Shown one piece after another: positions 1-7,823 of a stretch of DNA of 11,908 nucleotides (the stretch's first letter is position 1; the number at the start of each line of letters is the position of its first letter). The DNA lies in the NCBI GenBank assembly GCA_030624805.1, contig JAUXJL010000036.1:1-11908 (forward strand). Direction: 5' to 3'. Made by a program: the position numbers and the translations under genes. The stretch comes from Acidimicrobiia bacterium (GTDB taxonomy: Bacteria; Actinomycetota; Acidimicrobiia; Spongiisociales; SHLN01). Below the pieces are notes generated by a model. That model made no database searches. It was not told where the DNA came from and was given only the letters and a program-made list of their open reading frames with translations.

Positions 1-2071
1 CAACCAGGATACGAATGTCGCTCTTGAGGATGGGAGCGTCCACATATGGAAAATCGGCAGGCAGCGCCTGATTCACGAGCGCCCGGCCAAGCGTGGTTTC
101 GGTGAGCGCGGCACCGTCAACAGGCTCCTTTGTGAAGAGCTCACCGATTCGGTCCTTCAGCGAGGCGTGCATCTCAGGGTCGCCGGCCAGCTCGCCGAGA
201 CGAAGCTTGATCGGGGCGTGTAAGCCCAACTCACCGAGCTCGTGGGCCATGAAGGCTTCCTCAACGTCGAGGAACACACGACCGGCCCCGGGAGCATCCT
301 CGACCTTCTCAGACAGGTAGTACACGCCGATCACCATGTCCTGGGACGGGGTGATTATGGGACGGCCGCTGGCGGGCGAACGCACGTTGTTGGTGGACAA
401 CATGAGGACCCGAGCCTCAGCCTGCGCCTCGGCAGATAAGGGAAGGTGGACGGCCATCTGGTCGCCATCGAAGTCGGCGTTGAACGCCTCGCACACGAGG
501 GGATGGATCTGAATGGCCTTACCCTCGACCAGGACGGGCTCAAAGGCTTGAATTCCGAGACGGTGCAAAGTGGGTGCACGGTTGAGGAGTACCGGGTGCT
601 CCTGGATGACCTCGGCCAGCACGTCCCACACCTGGGGGCGGGCGCGTTCGACCATCCGCTTGGCGGATTTGATGTTCTGGGCAAGGTCTTGATCCACGAG
701 TCGCTTCATAACAAACGGCTTGAACAGCTCGAGGGCCATCTTCTTGGGAAGGCCGCACTGGTGAAGCTTGAGCTGGGGCCCTACCACAATGACCGAGCGA
801 CCCGAGTAGTCGACTCGCTTCCCGAGCAGGTTCTGGCGGAAGCGTCCCTGCTTTCCCTTGAGCATGTCGGACAGCGACTTGAGGGGCCGGTTGCCCGGCC
901 CAGTCACAGCCCGGCCGCGGCGGCCGTTGTCGAATAATGCGTCGACGGCTTCCTGCAGCATCCGCTTCTCGTTGTTCACAATGATCTCCGGCGCACCCAG
1001 ATCGAGAAGCCGCTTGAGCCGGTTATTACGGTTGATGACCCTGCGATAGAGGTCGTTGAGGTCGCTGGTGGCGAAACGGCCACCGTCGAGTTGCACCATC
1101 GGACGCAAGTCGGGTGGGATGACCGGCACAGCTTGCAGCACCATCGACGAAGGCAGGTTGCGGCCCTCGGCGAAGGGGGTCACCACCTTTAGGCGCTTGG
1201 TGGCGCGCTGACGGCGCTGAGCCGACTTGGCGTCGAGATCCTCGCGGAGCTGGATGATCTCGGCGTCGAGGTCGATCCGTGCAAGCAGGTCCTTGACCGC
1301 TTCGGCACCCATGCCACCGGTGTAGTAGCCCTCGTAACGGTCGACGATCTCACGCCACAACGCTTCAGACTCGACGATGGTCTTAGCCTTCATTGTGCGG
1401 AAGGTGTCGTAGGCCTCCTCTACGAGCTCTCGCTCGTTGGTGGAGCGTTCGCTGCGGTCCTTGACCTCTTTCTCGACCTCCCGGCGCCGGGCGTTGATCT
1501 CCTGGGTAGGAGCATCGCCCTCTTCCATTTGGGCCAGCTCTTGTTCGAGGCGCTCGAGCCGGGCGGCCTCCCACTCCTCGTACTCCTCGCCAATTGCCAC
1601 TAGCTCGTGGCGCATAGCCTCTTCCAGCTCGGTCAGGTCCTTCTGGCGCTTATCGTCGTCGACCGACGTGACGAGATAAGCCGCGAAGTAGATGATCTTT
1701 TCCAACTCTTTGGGCGACATGTCGAGCAGGTACCCGAGACGGCTCGGGACACCCTTGAAATACCAAATGTGAGTGACAGGGGCCGCCAGCTCGATATGGC
1801 CCATGCGCTCGCGTCGCACTTTGGAGCGCGTGACCTCAACGCCACACCGCTCGCACACCACCCCACGAAAGCGGACGCGCTTGTACTTGCCGCAATAGCA
1901 TTCCCAGTCGCGGGAGGGCCCGAAGATCCGTTCGTCGAACAGACCATCCTTTTCCGGCTTGAGGGTGCGGTAGTTGATGGTCTCCGGCTTCTTGACCTCG
2001 CCGAAGGACCAGGCGCGGATCTCATCTGCGCTGGCCAGGCCGATTTTCAGTTCATCGAACAGTTGTGCCAC
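1..2071 (-). CDS. rpoC: DNA-directed RNA polymerase subunit beta' (N-terminal 690 codons; C-terminus beyond window)
   Basis: Largest catalytic subunit of RNA polymerase; it pairs with the beta subunit encoded just upstream. Reading the minus strand from a GTG at 2069-2071 gives an open frame to the window edge. The start is supported by a purine-rich AAGGGA about 5 nt upstream and by the conserved N-terminus. Visible parts: the zinc ribbon with Cys58, Cys60, Cys73 and Cys76; an actinobacterial-type charged coiled-coil insert at about 135-240; the DNGRRG stretch near 382; VDYSGRSVIVVG near 420; and the catalytic NADFDGDQMAVH motif whose three magnesium-binding aspartates are 533, 535 and 537. 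All key residues are intact. The rpoB stop lies 41 bp upstream with no terminator between, so the two genes are co-transcribed. The trigger loop and bridge helix fall outside the window. Confidence 0.98.
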   Translation of the reverse strand, partial: MAQLFDELKIGLASADEIRAWSFGEVKKPETINYRTLKPEKDGLFDERIFGPSRDWECYCGKYKRVRFRGVVCERCGVEVTRSKVRRERMGHIELAAPVTHIWYFKGVPSRLGYLLDMSPKELEKIIYFAAYLVTSVDDDKRQKDLTELEEAMRHELVAIGEEYEEWEAARLERLEQELAQMEEGDAPTQEINARRREVEKEVKDRSERSTNERELVEEAYDTFRTMKAKTIVESEALWREIVDRYEGYYTGGMGAEAVKDLLARIDLDAEIIQLREDLDAKSAQRRQRATKRLKVVTPFAEGRNLPSSMVLQAVPVIPPDLRPMVQLDGGRFATSDLNDLYRRVINRNNRLKRLLDLGAPEIIVNNEKRMLQEAVDALFDNGRRGRAVTGPGNRPLKSLSDMLKGKQGRFRQNLLGKRVDYSGRSVIVVGPQLKLHQCGLPKKMALELFKPFVMKRLVDQDLAQNIKSAKRMVERARPQVWDVLAEVIQEHPVLLNRAPTLHRLGIQAFEPVLVEGKAIQIHPLVCEAFNADFDGDQMAVHLPLSAEAQAEARVLMLSTNNVRSPASGRPIITPSQDMVIGVYYLSEKVEDAPGAGRVFLDVEEAFMAHELGELGLHAPIKLRLGELAGDPEMHASLKDRIGELFTKEPVDGAALTETTLGRALVNQALPADFPYVDAPILKSDIRILV

Positions 2072-2112
2072 ACGGGTCCCTTCTCAGTCCGTCATCAATT
2101 CGTAAAAAGCGC

Positions 2113-5100
2113 TTAGGGCTCGGTCCGTTCAGGGCGGGAAATGTCAATGCCCAGTGATTCAGCGGTGCGAAATACGTCCTCATCCAGCTCTTTGAGCTGC
2201 ACTTCCTCACCCGCCGATAGCATCTCGACGTTGAGGCAGAGAGACTGCATCTCCTTTACCAATACCTTGAAACTCTCCGGTATTCCCGGCTCCGGGATGT
2301 TTTCGCCCTTGACGATGGCCTCGTACACCTTCACTCGGCCGTTTACGTCGTCGGACTTGATGGTGAGCAGTTCCTGGAGGGCGTACGCGGCGCCATAGGC
2401 CTCCAAAGCCCACACTTCCATTTCACCAAATCGCTGACCACCGAACTGGGCCTTACCACCGAGCGGCTGCTGGGTGATCATCGAGTAGGGGCCGGTGGAC
2501 CGGGCATGGATCTTGTCGTCGACGAGGTGAAGCAGCTTCAGCACATACAAGTAGCCGACCGTCACCGGCTGGTCGAAGTCCTTACCGTTGCGACCGTCTG
2601 TGAGCCGGGCCTTGCCGTGCTTGTCGACAAGCCTCATGCCATCGCCGTTCTCCAGTGAGTTCAGAAGCAGTTCTGCTATTTCGTCCTCGCGGGCGCCGTC
2701 GAACACAGGAGTGGCTATTCGCTGCCATGGTTCCGCGCCACCGTTGGCAGGGCTGGCCGCCTCAAAGGACTTCCACCCCCGGGCAGCAGCCCAGCCGAGA
2801 TGGGTTTCGAGCACCTGGCCGAGATTCATTCGGGACGGAACACCAAGCGGTGACAGCACAATGTCGACGGGGGTGCCGTCTGGCAGGAACGGCATGTCCT
2901 CCTCCGGGAGGATCTTGGCGATGACGCCCTTGTTGCCGTGACGGCCGGCCAGCTTGTCTCCTTCAGAGATCTTGCGCTGTTGGCCAACATAGACACGCAC
3001 CAGCTCATTCATGCCGGGCGGCAAATCGTCGCCGGCCTCGCGGTTGAACACTTTGACATCGATGACCTTGCCACCCTCGCCGTGGGGGATCTTGAGCGAC
3101 GTGTCACGGACTTCCCGAGCCTTCTCACCGAAGATGGCCCGCAACAGACGTTCTTCGGGCGTGAGCTCGGTCTCGCCTTTCGGCGTTACCTTGCCAACGA
3201 GATAGTCGCCGGGGCCGACCTCGGCGCCAACCCGGATGATGCCCTCGTCGTCGAGGTCGCGGAGTACCTCTTCGGCGACGTTGGGGATGTCCCGGGTGAT
3301 TTCCTCGGCGCCGAGCTTGGTGTCACGAGCCTCGATCTCGTATTCCTCGATGTGAATCGAGGTGAGCACATCGTCTTTGACGAGTCGCTCGGACAACACG
3401 ATGGCGTCCTCATAGTTGTGACCATTCCATGGCATGAACGCCACGAGCAGGTTCTTCCCGAGTGCCAGCTCACCGGCGTCGGTGGATGGCCCATCGGCGA
3501 GGACGTCCCCCTGCCTGAAGGAATCACCCTCTGAGACGAGCGGCTTCTGGTTTAGGTTGGTTCCCTGATTGGACCGCTCGAACTTCTTGAGCTTGTAGGT
3601 CTTTTTGCGGTTGTTTGACGACTCCTTCACCACAATGTGGTTGCCGGTGATTTCGAGGACTTCACCTGCACCCTCGGCGACCACCATCTCGCCTGAGTCA
3701 TAGGCCGCCCGGGCCTCGACCCCGGTACCAATCAGCGGAGCCTCGGCGGTCAGAAGCGGCACGGCCTGGCGCATCATGTTGGACCCCATGAGGGCACGGT
3801 TGGCATCATCGTGCTCGAGGAACGGAATAAGCGCCGTTGCGACCGAAACGATCTGCTTGGGCGAGACGTCCATGTAGTCGACGTTCTCAGGGCTCACGTA
3901 GTCGATCTCACCGCCGGTTTTACGAACGAGCACCCGGGGATTGGCGAACTCGCCGCTGTCCTTGAGCGGAGCGTTTGCCTGGGCAATGACAAAGTTTTCT
4001 TCCTCGGATGCGGTTAGGAAATCGACCCGGCGGGTCACCCTGCCCTTGTCCACTCGGCGGTAAGGCGTCTCGATGAATCCGAACGGGTTGACGGTGGCGT
4101 ACGTGGCAAGCGAACCAATCAGCCCAATGTTTGGGCCCTCCGGGGTCTCAATCGGGCACATTCGCCCGTAGTGAGAGGGGTGCACATCTCGAACCTCGAA
4201 CCCGGCCCGCTCGCGGGAAAGGCCGCCCGGGCCGAGGGCGGACAGTCGGCGTCGGTGGGTAAGGCCGGCCAACGGATTCGGCTGATCCATGAATTGGCTC
4301 AGCTGGCTGGTGCCGAAAAACTCCTTGATTGACGCCACCACTGGGCGAATGTTGATGAGGCTCTGGGGGGTGATTACTTCGGGGTCCTGGGTGGTCATTC
4401 GCTCGCGTACCACCCGCTCGAGCCGAGTGAGGCCAACCCGCACCTGGTTCTGGATGAGCTCGCCGACAGTCCGAATGCGGCGGTTGCCGAAATGGTCGAT
4501 GTCGTCGGTGCGGAACCCGTCCTGGTTCTCATGCAAGGCCACGATGTAACGGATGGTGTCGAGGATGTCGTCCCGGGACAGCAGCCCGTGCTCTTCGCTC
4601 ACATACTTGTCGTTGTCGAGCACCTTGCGGCCGAACTTGGAGGAGAGCTTGTAGCGACCAACCCGGGTGAGGTCGTAACGCTTCGGGTTGTAGAACAACG
4701 TGTTAATGAGGCCGCGAGCGGATTCCACGGTGGTGAGCTCACCAGGACGAAGTTTGCGGTAGAGGTCCAGTAAGGCCTCATCGCGGTCTTCGGTCGTGTC
4801 CTTCTCGAGGGTGTTTTTGATGGATTCGGCTCCGTCGAATAGGGCCAGGATCTCCTCGTCGGTCTCGCCGATCTCGAGCGCTCTCAGGAACGTGGTAACG
4901 AGCTGGCGGCGCTTGCGATCAACCCGCACCCCGACGGTGTCCTTCTTATCGGTGTCGAACTCGAGCCAGGCGCCCCGGCCTGGGATGACCTTGGCGGTAT
5001 AGAGATCCTTGTCCGAGGTCTTGTCGACAACCTGGTCGAAATAAACACCGGGAGAACGGACCAGCTGGCTGACCACGACCCGCTCGGTCCCGTTGACAAT

Positions 5101-5460
5101 GAACGTTCCGTTGGCGGTCATTATGGGGAAGTCGCCGAGAAACACCTTTTGTTCTTTGATCTCCCCGGTTTGCCTGTTCATAAAACGGGCGGTGACAAAG
5201 AGGGGGCGCGAGTAGTTGGAGTCGCGCTCCTTCGCTTCCTCGATTGTCATCGTGGGCTCGTCAAACCAATGATCGGTCAGGTCGAGGGCAAGGCTCCCCG
5301 TGAAATCCTCAATCGGGAAAACCTCATCAAACAACTCCTGGAGACCTGTTTCCAGGAACCAGTTGAAGCTCTTGTGTTGGGTTTCCAGTAGGTTGGGTAG
5401 GGGCTGGACTTCGGGGATCTTGGCAAAGGACAAACGCTGGGCGACACGCGCAGAGGCCAA
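2113..5460 (-). CDS. rpoB: DNA-directed RNA polymerase subunit beta
   Basis: Complete 1115-residue beta subunit, slightly shorter than the roughly 1160-1180 residues usual in actinobacteria. The start is a TTG at 5458-5460, preceded by a perfect AGGAGG (5469-5474) with an 8-nt spacer. The rifampicin-binding cluster lies at about 385-411. The residues equivalent to E. coli Asp516, His526 and Ser531 are Asp392, His402 and Ser407, all wild-type, so no resistance mutation is seen at those sites. E. coli Asn518 is replaced by Pro394 (motif FMDQPNP). Other landmarks are NYEDA near 683, the EERLLRAIFGEKA region near 770, RHGNKG near 843, and the C-terminal QQPLGGKAQFGGQRFGEMEV near 1000, which contacts beta'. 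It is the first gene of the rpoB-rpoC unit seen here and is driven by the promoter at 5601-5630. Confidence 0.99.
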   Translation of the reverse strand: MASARVAQRLSFAKIPEVQPLPNLLETQHKSFNWFLETGLQELFDEVFPIEDFTGSLALDLTDHWFDEPTMTIEEAKERDSNYSRPLFVTARFMNRQTGEIKEQKVFLGDFPIMTANGTFIVNGTERVVVSQLVRSPGVYFDQVVDKTSDKDLYTAKVIPGRGAWLEFDTDKKDTVGVRVDRKRRQLVTTFLRALEIGETDEEILALFDGAESIKNTLEKDTTEDRDEALLDLYRKLRPGELTTVESARGLINTLFYNPKRYDLTRVGRYKLSSKFGRKVLDNDKYVSEEHGLLSRDDILDTIRYIVALHENQDGFRTDDIDHFGNRRIRTVGELIQNQVRVGLTRLERVVRERMTTQDPEVITPQSLINIRPVVASIKEFFGTSQLSQFMDQPNPLAGLTHRRRLSALGPGGLSRERAGFEVRDVHPSHYGRMCPIETPEGPNIGLIGSLATYATVNPFGFIETPYRRVDKGRVTRRVDFLTASEEENFVIAQANAPLKDSGEFANPRVLVRKTGGEIDYVSPENVDYMDVSPKQIVSVATALIPFLEHDDANRALMGSNMMRQAVPLLTAEAPLIGTGVEARAAYDSGEMVVAEGAGEVLEITGNHIVVKESSNNRKKTYKLKKFERSNQGTNLNQKPLVSEGDSFRQGDVLADGPSTDAGELALGKNLLVAFMPWNGHNYEDAIVLSERLVKDDVLTSIHIEEYEIEARDTKLGAEEITRDIPNVAEEVLRDLDDEGIIRVGAEVGPGDYLVGKVTPKGETELTPEERLLRAIFGEKAREVRDTSLKIPHGEGGKVIDVKVFNREAGDDLPPGMNELVRVYVGQQRKISEGDKLAGRHGNKGVIAKILPEEDMPFLPDGTPVDIVLSPLGVPSRMNLGQVLETHLGWAAARGWKSFEAASPANGGAEPWQRIATPVFDGAREDEIAELLLNSLENGDGMRLVDKHGKARLTDGRNGKDFDQPVTVGYLYVLKLLHLVDDKIHARSTGPYSMITQQPLGGKAQFGGQRFGEMEVWALEAYGAAYALQELLTIKSDDVNGRVKVYEAIVKGENIPEPGIPESFKVLVKEMQSLCLNVEMLSAGEEVQLKELDEDVFRTAESLGIDISRPERTEP

Positions 5461-5594
5461 GGCGGGTTCCTCCTAAAAAAGGGCGGCATGGGACGACGAA
5501 CAGCAAGCGTAACACAGGGGCGAAGTTAAACAAATCTTCGCACGTGCCTTGCTAAGGCGACCTCAACCTTCCGGGAGATCTGTTCAGTTGTCCT
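5461..5594 (-). promoter_or_regulatory. Predicted 5' leader of rpoB mRNA with small hairpins and strong Shine-Dalgarno
   Basis: This gene-free stretch would be the untranslated leader of rpoB. It contains two short perfect inverted repeats: GCCTT-AGC-AAGGC (5546-5558) and CGAAG-N10-CTTCG (5521-5540). A run of six T follows later, directly before the AGGAGG at 5469-5474. The stems are only 5 bp, and the T-run does not follow a GC-rich stem, so I do not call an attenuator. No known riboswitch or ribosomal-protein binding site was recognised. Confidence 0.35.
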
Positions 5595-5600
5595 TCGTGC

Positions 5601-5630
5601 AACCTACCAGGATAAACCGCGAAGGGTCAA
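5601..5630 (-). promoter_or_regulatory. Predicted housekeeping sigma promoter of rpoB-rpoC
   Basis: On the minus strand TTGACC (5625-5630) is followed after 18 bp by TAGGTT (5601-5606). This is a near-consensus -35 box and a TAnnnT -10 box of the actinobacterial primary sigma type. The expected transcription start is near 5594, giving a leader of about 134 nt before the rpoB TTG. No better pair was seen between rpoB and the cyclase relic. The match is by eye, and no expression data support it. Confidence 0.55.
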
Positions 5631-5640
5631 GGAATCAGGC

Positions 5641-6282
5641 CCCGCCGAGCTGCTGGGAGATCTCGGGGCGCACTACACGGCAGCCGGGGTGCTGATGGAC
5701 TCAGATGACCCCCGGGATCTGGAGGAGGCCGTCAAGCGGCTCACGTCGATGGGAGCTCCGGCGGTGGCCGAGCGGATCGAACGAAAACTCGGCACACTCC
5801 AGGAGGTCAAACCAGTCCTATCGACCGTCCTGTTCACGACATCGCCGACTCGACGTTGCGCGCAACCCAGCTGGGAGACACGGCCTGGAGAAGGCTTCTC
5901 GACCGCTACGACGAAATCGCAGACCACGTCGTGAAACGACACGGAGGATCGCTGCTCAAGCAGACCGGTGACGGGATCATGGCAACATTCGACGTCCCGT
6001 CGAGAGCGGTTCAAGCTGCTCTCGATCTCACAGTCAGCTGTCGGCCGCCAACATTCAGATCCGAGCGGGTGTCCACACGGTGAGGTCGAGCTCGCGGCGA
6101 CGACATCGGCGGGCTGGCAGGTCCACATCGCGTCGCGATTCATGGGGGTCGCAGACGGGATCGTCGTCTCCTCAACCACCAAGGAACTGTCGGCGGGATC
6201 CGGATTGACCTTTGTCGAACTGGGAGACCGCCAACTCAAGGGTGTGGACGGTTCGTGGCGTGCCTACCAAGTTGAAGGCTAA
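5641..6282 (+). pseudogene. Class III adenylate/guanylate cyclase domain relic, 5'-truncated and frameshifted
   Basis: Pieces of a class III cyclase domain can be read in order only by changing frame. Frame 1 gives a helical linker ending in VLSTVLFT (to 5838). The next piece gives IADSTLRATQLGDTAWRR and TGDGIMATF (to about 6035). A third gives LSAANIQIRAGVHT (to 6079), then GEVEL, then GDDIGGLA (6096-6119), then VHIASRFMGVADG through LKGVDGSWRAYQVEG to a TAA at 6280-6282. At least five indels are needed, at 5838/5839, about 6035, 6079/6080, about 6094 and 6120. The first removes the Asp of the FTDI motif, a catalytic metal ligand. The 5' end of the original gene is missing, and the rpoB promoter lies where it would begin. 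A sequencing artefact is less likely because the adjacent rpoB and hyuB are intact over long spans. The domain sits at the C-terminus, as in cyclase fusions with regulatory or hydrolase domains. Confidence 0.8.
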
Positions 6283-7823
6283 GGCCGGCCCCAGCCTCCC
6301 CCACCCGGCGTTCTCACCAGCAGTCGATCCCCCGCCTTGACGTCAACGGTGACCTTGCCGGGGAGGCGTTCTGGGGTGGAGCCGTTTCGGTTCAGCCAGT
6401 CTTCTCCCCGGGCGCCCGGACGGCCTCCGGCCAGACCCCACGGCGGCAGGACCCGGCGCTCACCCATAAGGGACAGTGTGGCGCCTGTCTGGAACTCAAT
6501 CTCTCGCTCGATCCCCTCACCGCCGGGGTAGTTGCCCTTTCCGCCACTCCCACGGCGGAGGGCGTAGCGGAGGATCCGGAATGGGTAATGCGATTGGAGA
6601 GACTCGATGGGTGTGTTCTTGGTGTTGGTCATGCCGGTGTGGATGCCGGACTGGCCGGGACCGCCGGGTCGGGCACCCTGGCCACCGGCCAGGGTCTCGT
6701 AGTAGGCGAAGTCGTCGTTGCCGATGAGGATGTTGTTCATGGTCCCCTGCCCGGCCGCCGGCACCCGGTCCGGGGCAAACCCGGCCAGGGCCCCGAGCAG
6801 TACATCGGCGATACGTTGGCTCGTCTCGACATTTCCAGCCGCTACCGCGGCAGGTGGATTGGCGTTGACGAGCGTTCCCGCCGGAACAGACAGTGTCAGG
6901 GGTCGATGGCAGCCACCGTTTGTAGGAATCGTGGGATCGGTGGCTACCCGGACTGCGTAGTAGAGGCAGGAAAGAGTCACGGCCTCGACCGCATTGACGT
7001 TGCCGTCGACCTGAGCAGCCGAACCGGTGAAATCGGCGTGGAGATTTTCGCCTTCGATCGTGATGGCGGCGCGGATCGGCAGCAGATCGCCACCGAACTC
7101 GATGAAATCCGTGAAGGTAAATTCACCATCCGGCAAGGCGCCGAGGGCGGCCCGCATGCGCCGCTCTCCGTAGTCGAGCAAGGCGCTTGTCACGACCGAG
7201 AACCCGCTGTGGCCTTGTGTAGTTGCCAGGTCGAGTATTCGTTTCGCTCCCGCCTCATTGGCACCAAGCTGGGCGGAGAGGTCGCCGAGCCGCTCGTCCG
7301 GAGTGCGGGTTGCCCCGAGGAAGGGCTCGACGAAGTCGGGCAGCCACCCTCCGTCCCGAACCGCCGGCGTGGGTGCCACCCGATGTCCCTCCTGGTCGAC
7401 GGTGGTGGCATGGGCAGGCATGGAACCGGGTGCCTCACCGCCGACGTCGGCGTGATGAGCCCGGTTGGCCACCCAGGCGATGAGGAGGTCGCCGGAAAAC
7501 ACGGGTCGCACAAGGGTCAGGTCGTTGAGGTGGGTGCCACCGGCGAAAGGATCGTTGACGGCGTACTGGGTGGTGGGATGAACGTCGTTACCGAACCGCT
7601 CGAGCACTGCTGCTACCGAGGCGGGCATGGAGCCGAGATGGACCGGTATGTGCTCGGCCTGGGCGAGCATCTCACCAGACGCCACAAAAACGGCGGCCGA
7701 GCAGTCGGCTCGCTCTTTGATGTTTGGCGAGTAGGCGGTACGCCGCAGTACAACACCCATCTCGTCGGCAATCTGGGCGAACCGGTTGCGAGCAACCTCG
7801 AGCGTGATCGGGTCGACCTTCAC
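6279..7823 (-). CDS. hyuB: Hydantoinase B / oxoprolinase-type subunit
   Basis: A 514-residue protein of the HyuB family (N-methylhydantoinase B, C-terminal half of 5-oxoprolinase, caprolactamase and acetone carboxylase relatives). It works with HyuA: HyuA activates the cyclic amide or carbonyl with ATP and HyuB completes hydrolysis. Family hallmarks seen are DPITLEVARNRF at the N-terminus, NDPFAGGTHLND (90-101), ANRAHHADVGG (119-129, candidate metal ligands), the Gly-rich ETLAGGQGARPGGPGQSG stretch (376-393), GGKGNYPGGEG (427-437) and the terminal TPGGGGWG. The chosen GTG at 7821-7823 overlaps the hyuA stop by 4 bp and has GGAGG 7 nt upstream, within the hyuA coding sequence. A longer frame reaching 7955 is open but lacks family similarity upstream of this GTG. 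The stop overlaps the cyclase relic by 4 bp. Length is normal and the gene looks intact; the substrate is unknown. Confidence 0.93.
   Translation of the reverse strand: MKVDPITLEVARNRFAQIADEMGVVLRRTAYSPNIKERADCSAAVFVASGEMLAQAEHIPVHLGSMPASVAAVLERFGNDVHPTTQYAVNDPFAGGTHLNDLTLVRPVFSGDLLIAWVANRAHHADVGGEAPGSMPAHATTVDQEGHRVAPTPAVRDGGWLPDFVEPFLGATRTPDERLGDLSAQLGANEAGAKRILDLATTQGHSGFSVVTSALLDYGERRMRAALGALPDGEFTFTDFIEFGGDLLPIRAAITIEGENLHADFTGSAAQVDGNVNAVEAVTLSCLYYAVRVATDPTIPTNGGCHRPLTLSVPAGTLVNANPPAAVAAGNVETSQRIADVLLGALAGFAPDRVPAAGQGTMNNILIGNDDFAYYETLAGGQGARPGGPGQSGIHTGMTNTKNTPIESLQSHYPFRILRYALRRGSGGKGNYPGGEGIEREIEFQTGATLSLMGERRVLPPWGLAGGRPGARGEDWLNRNGSTPERLPGKVTVDVKAGDRLLVRTPGGGGWGRP

Noticed and set aside
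2938..3534. Open frame of 198 codons antisense within rpoB
   Set aside because: It is a shadow of rpoB coding sequence; rpoB is intact and highly conserved here.
4282..4284. Pro394 in the RpoB rifampicin region in place of E. coli Asn518
   Set aside because: This position varies naturally among bacteria and the main resistance positions Asp392, His402 and Ser407 are wild-type, so resistance is not claimed.
5673..6239. Open frame of 188 codons on the minus strand opposite the cyclase relic
   Set aside because: The plus strand carries clear cyclase motifs in pieces, whereas the minus-strand reading matches nothing I recognise.
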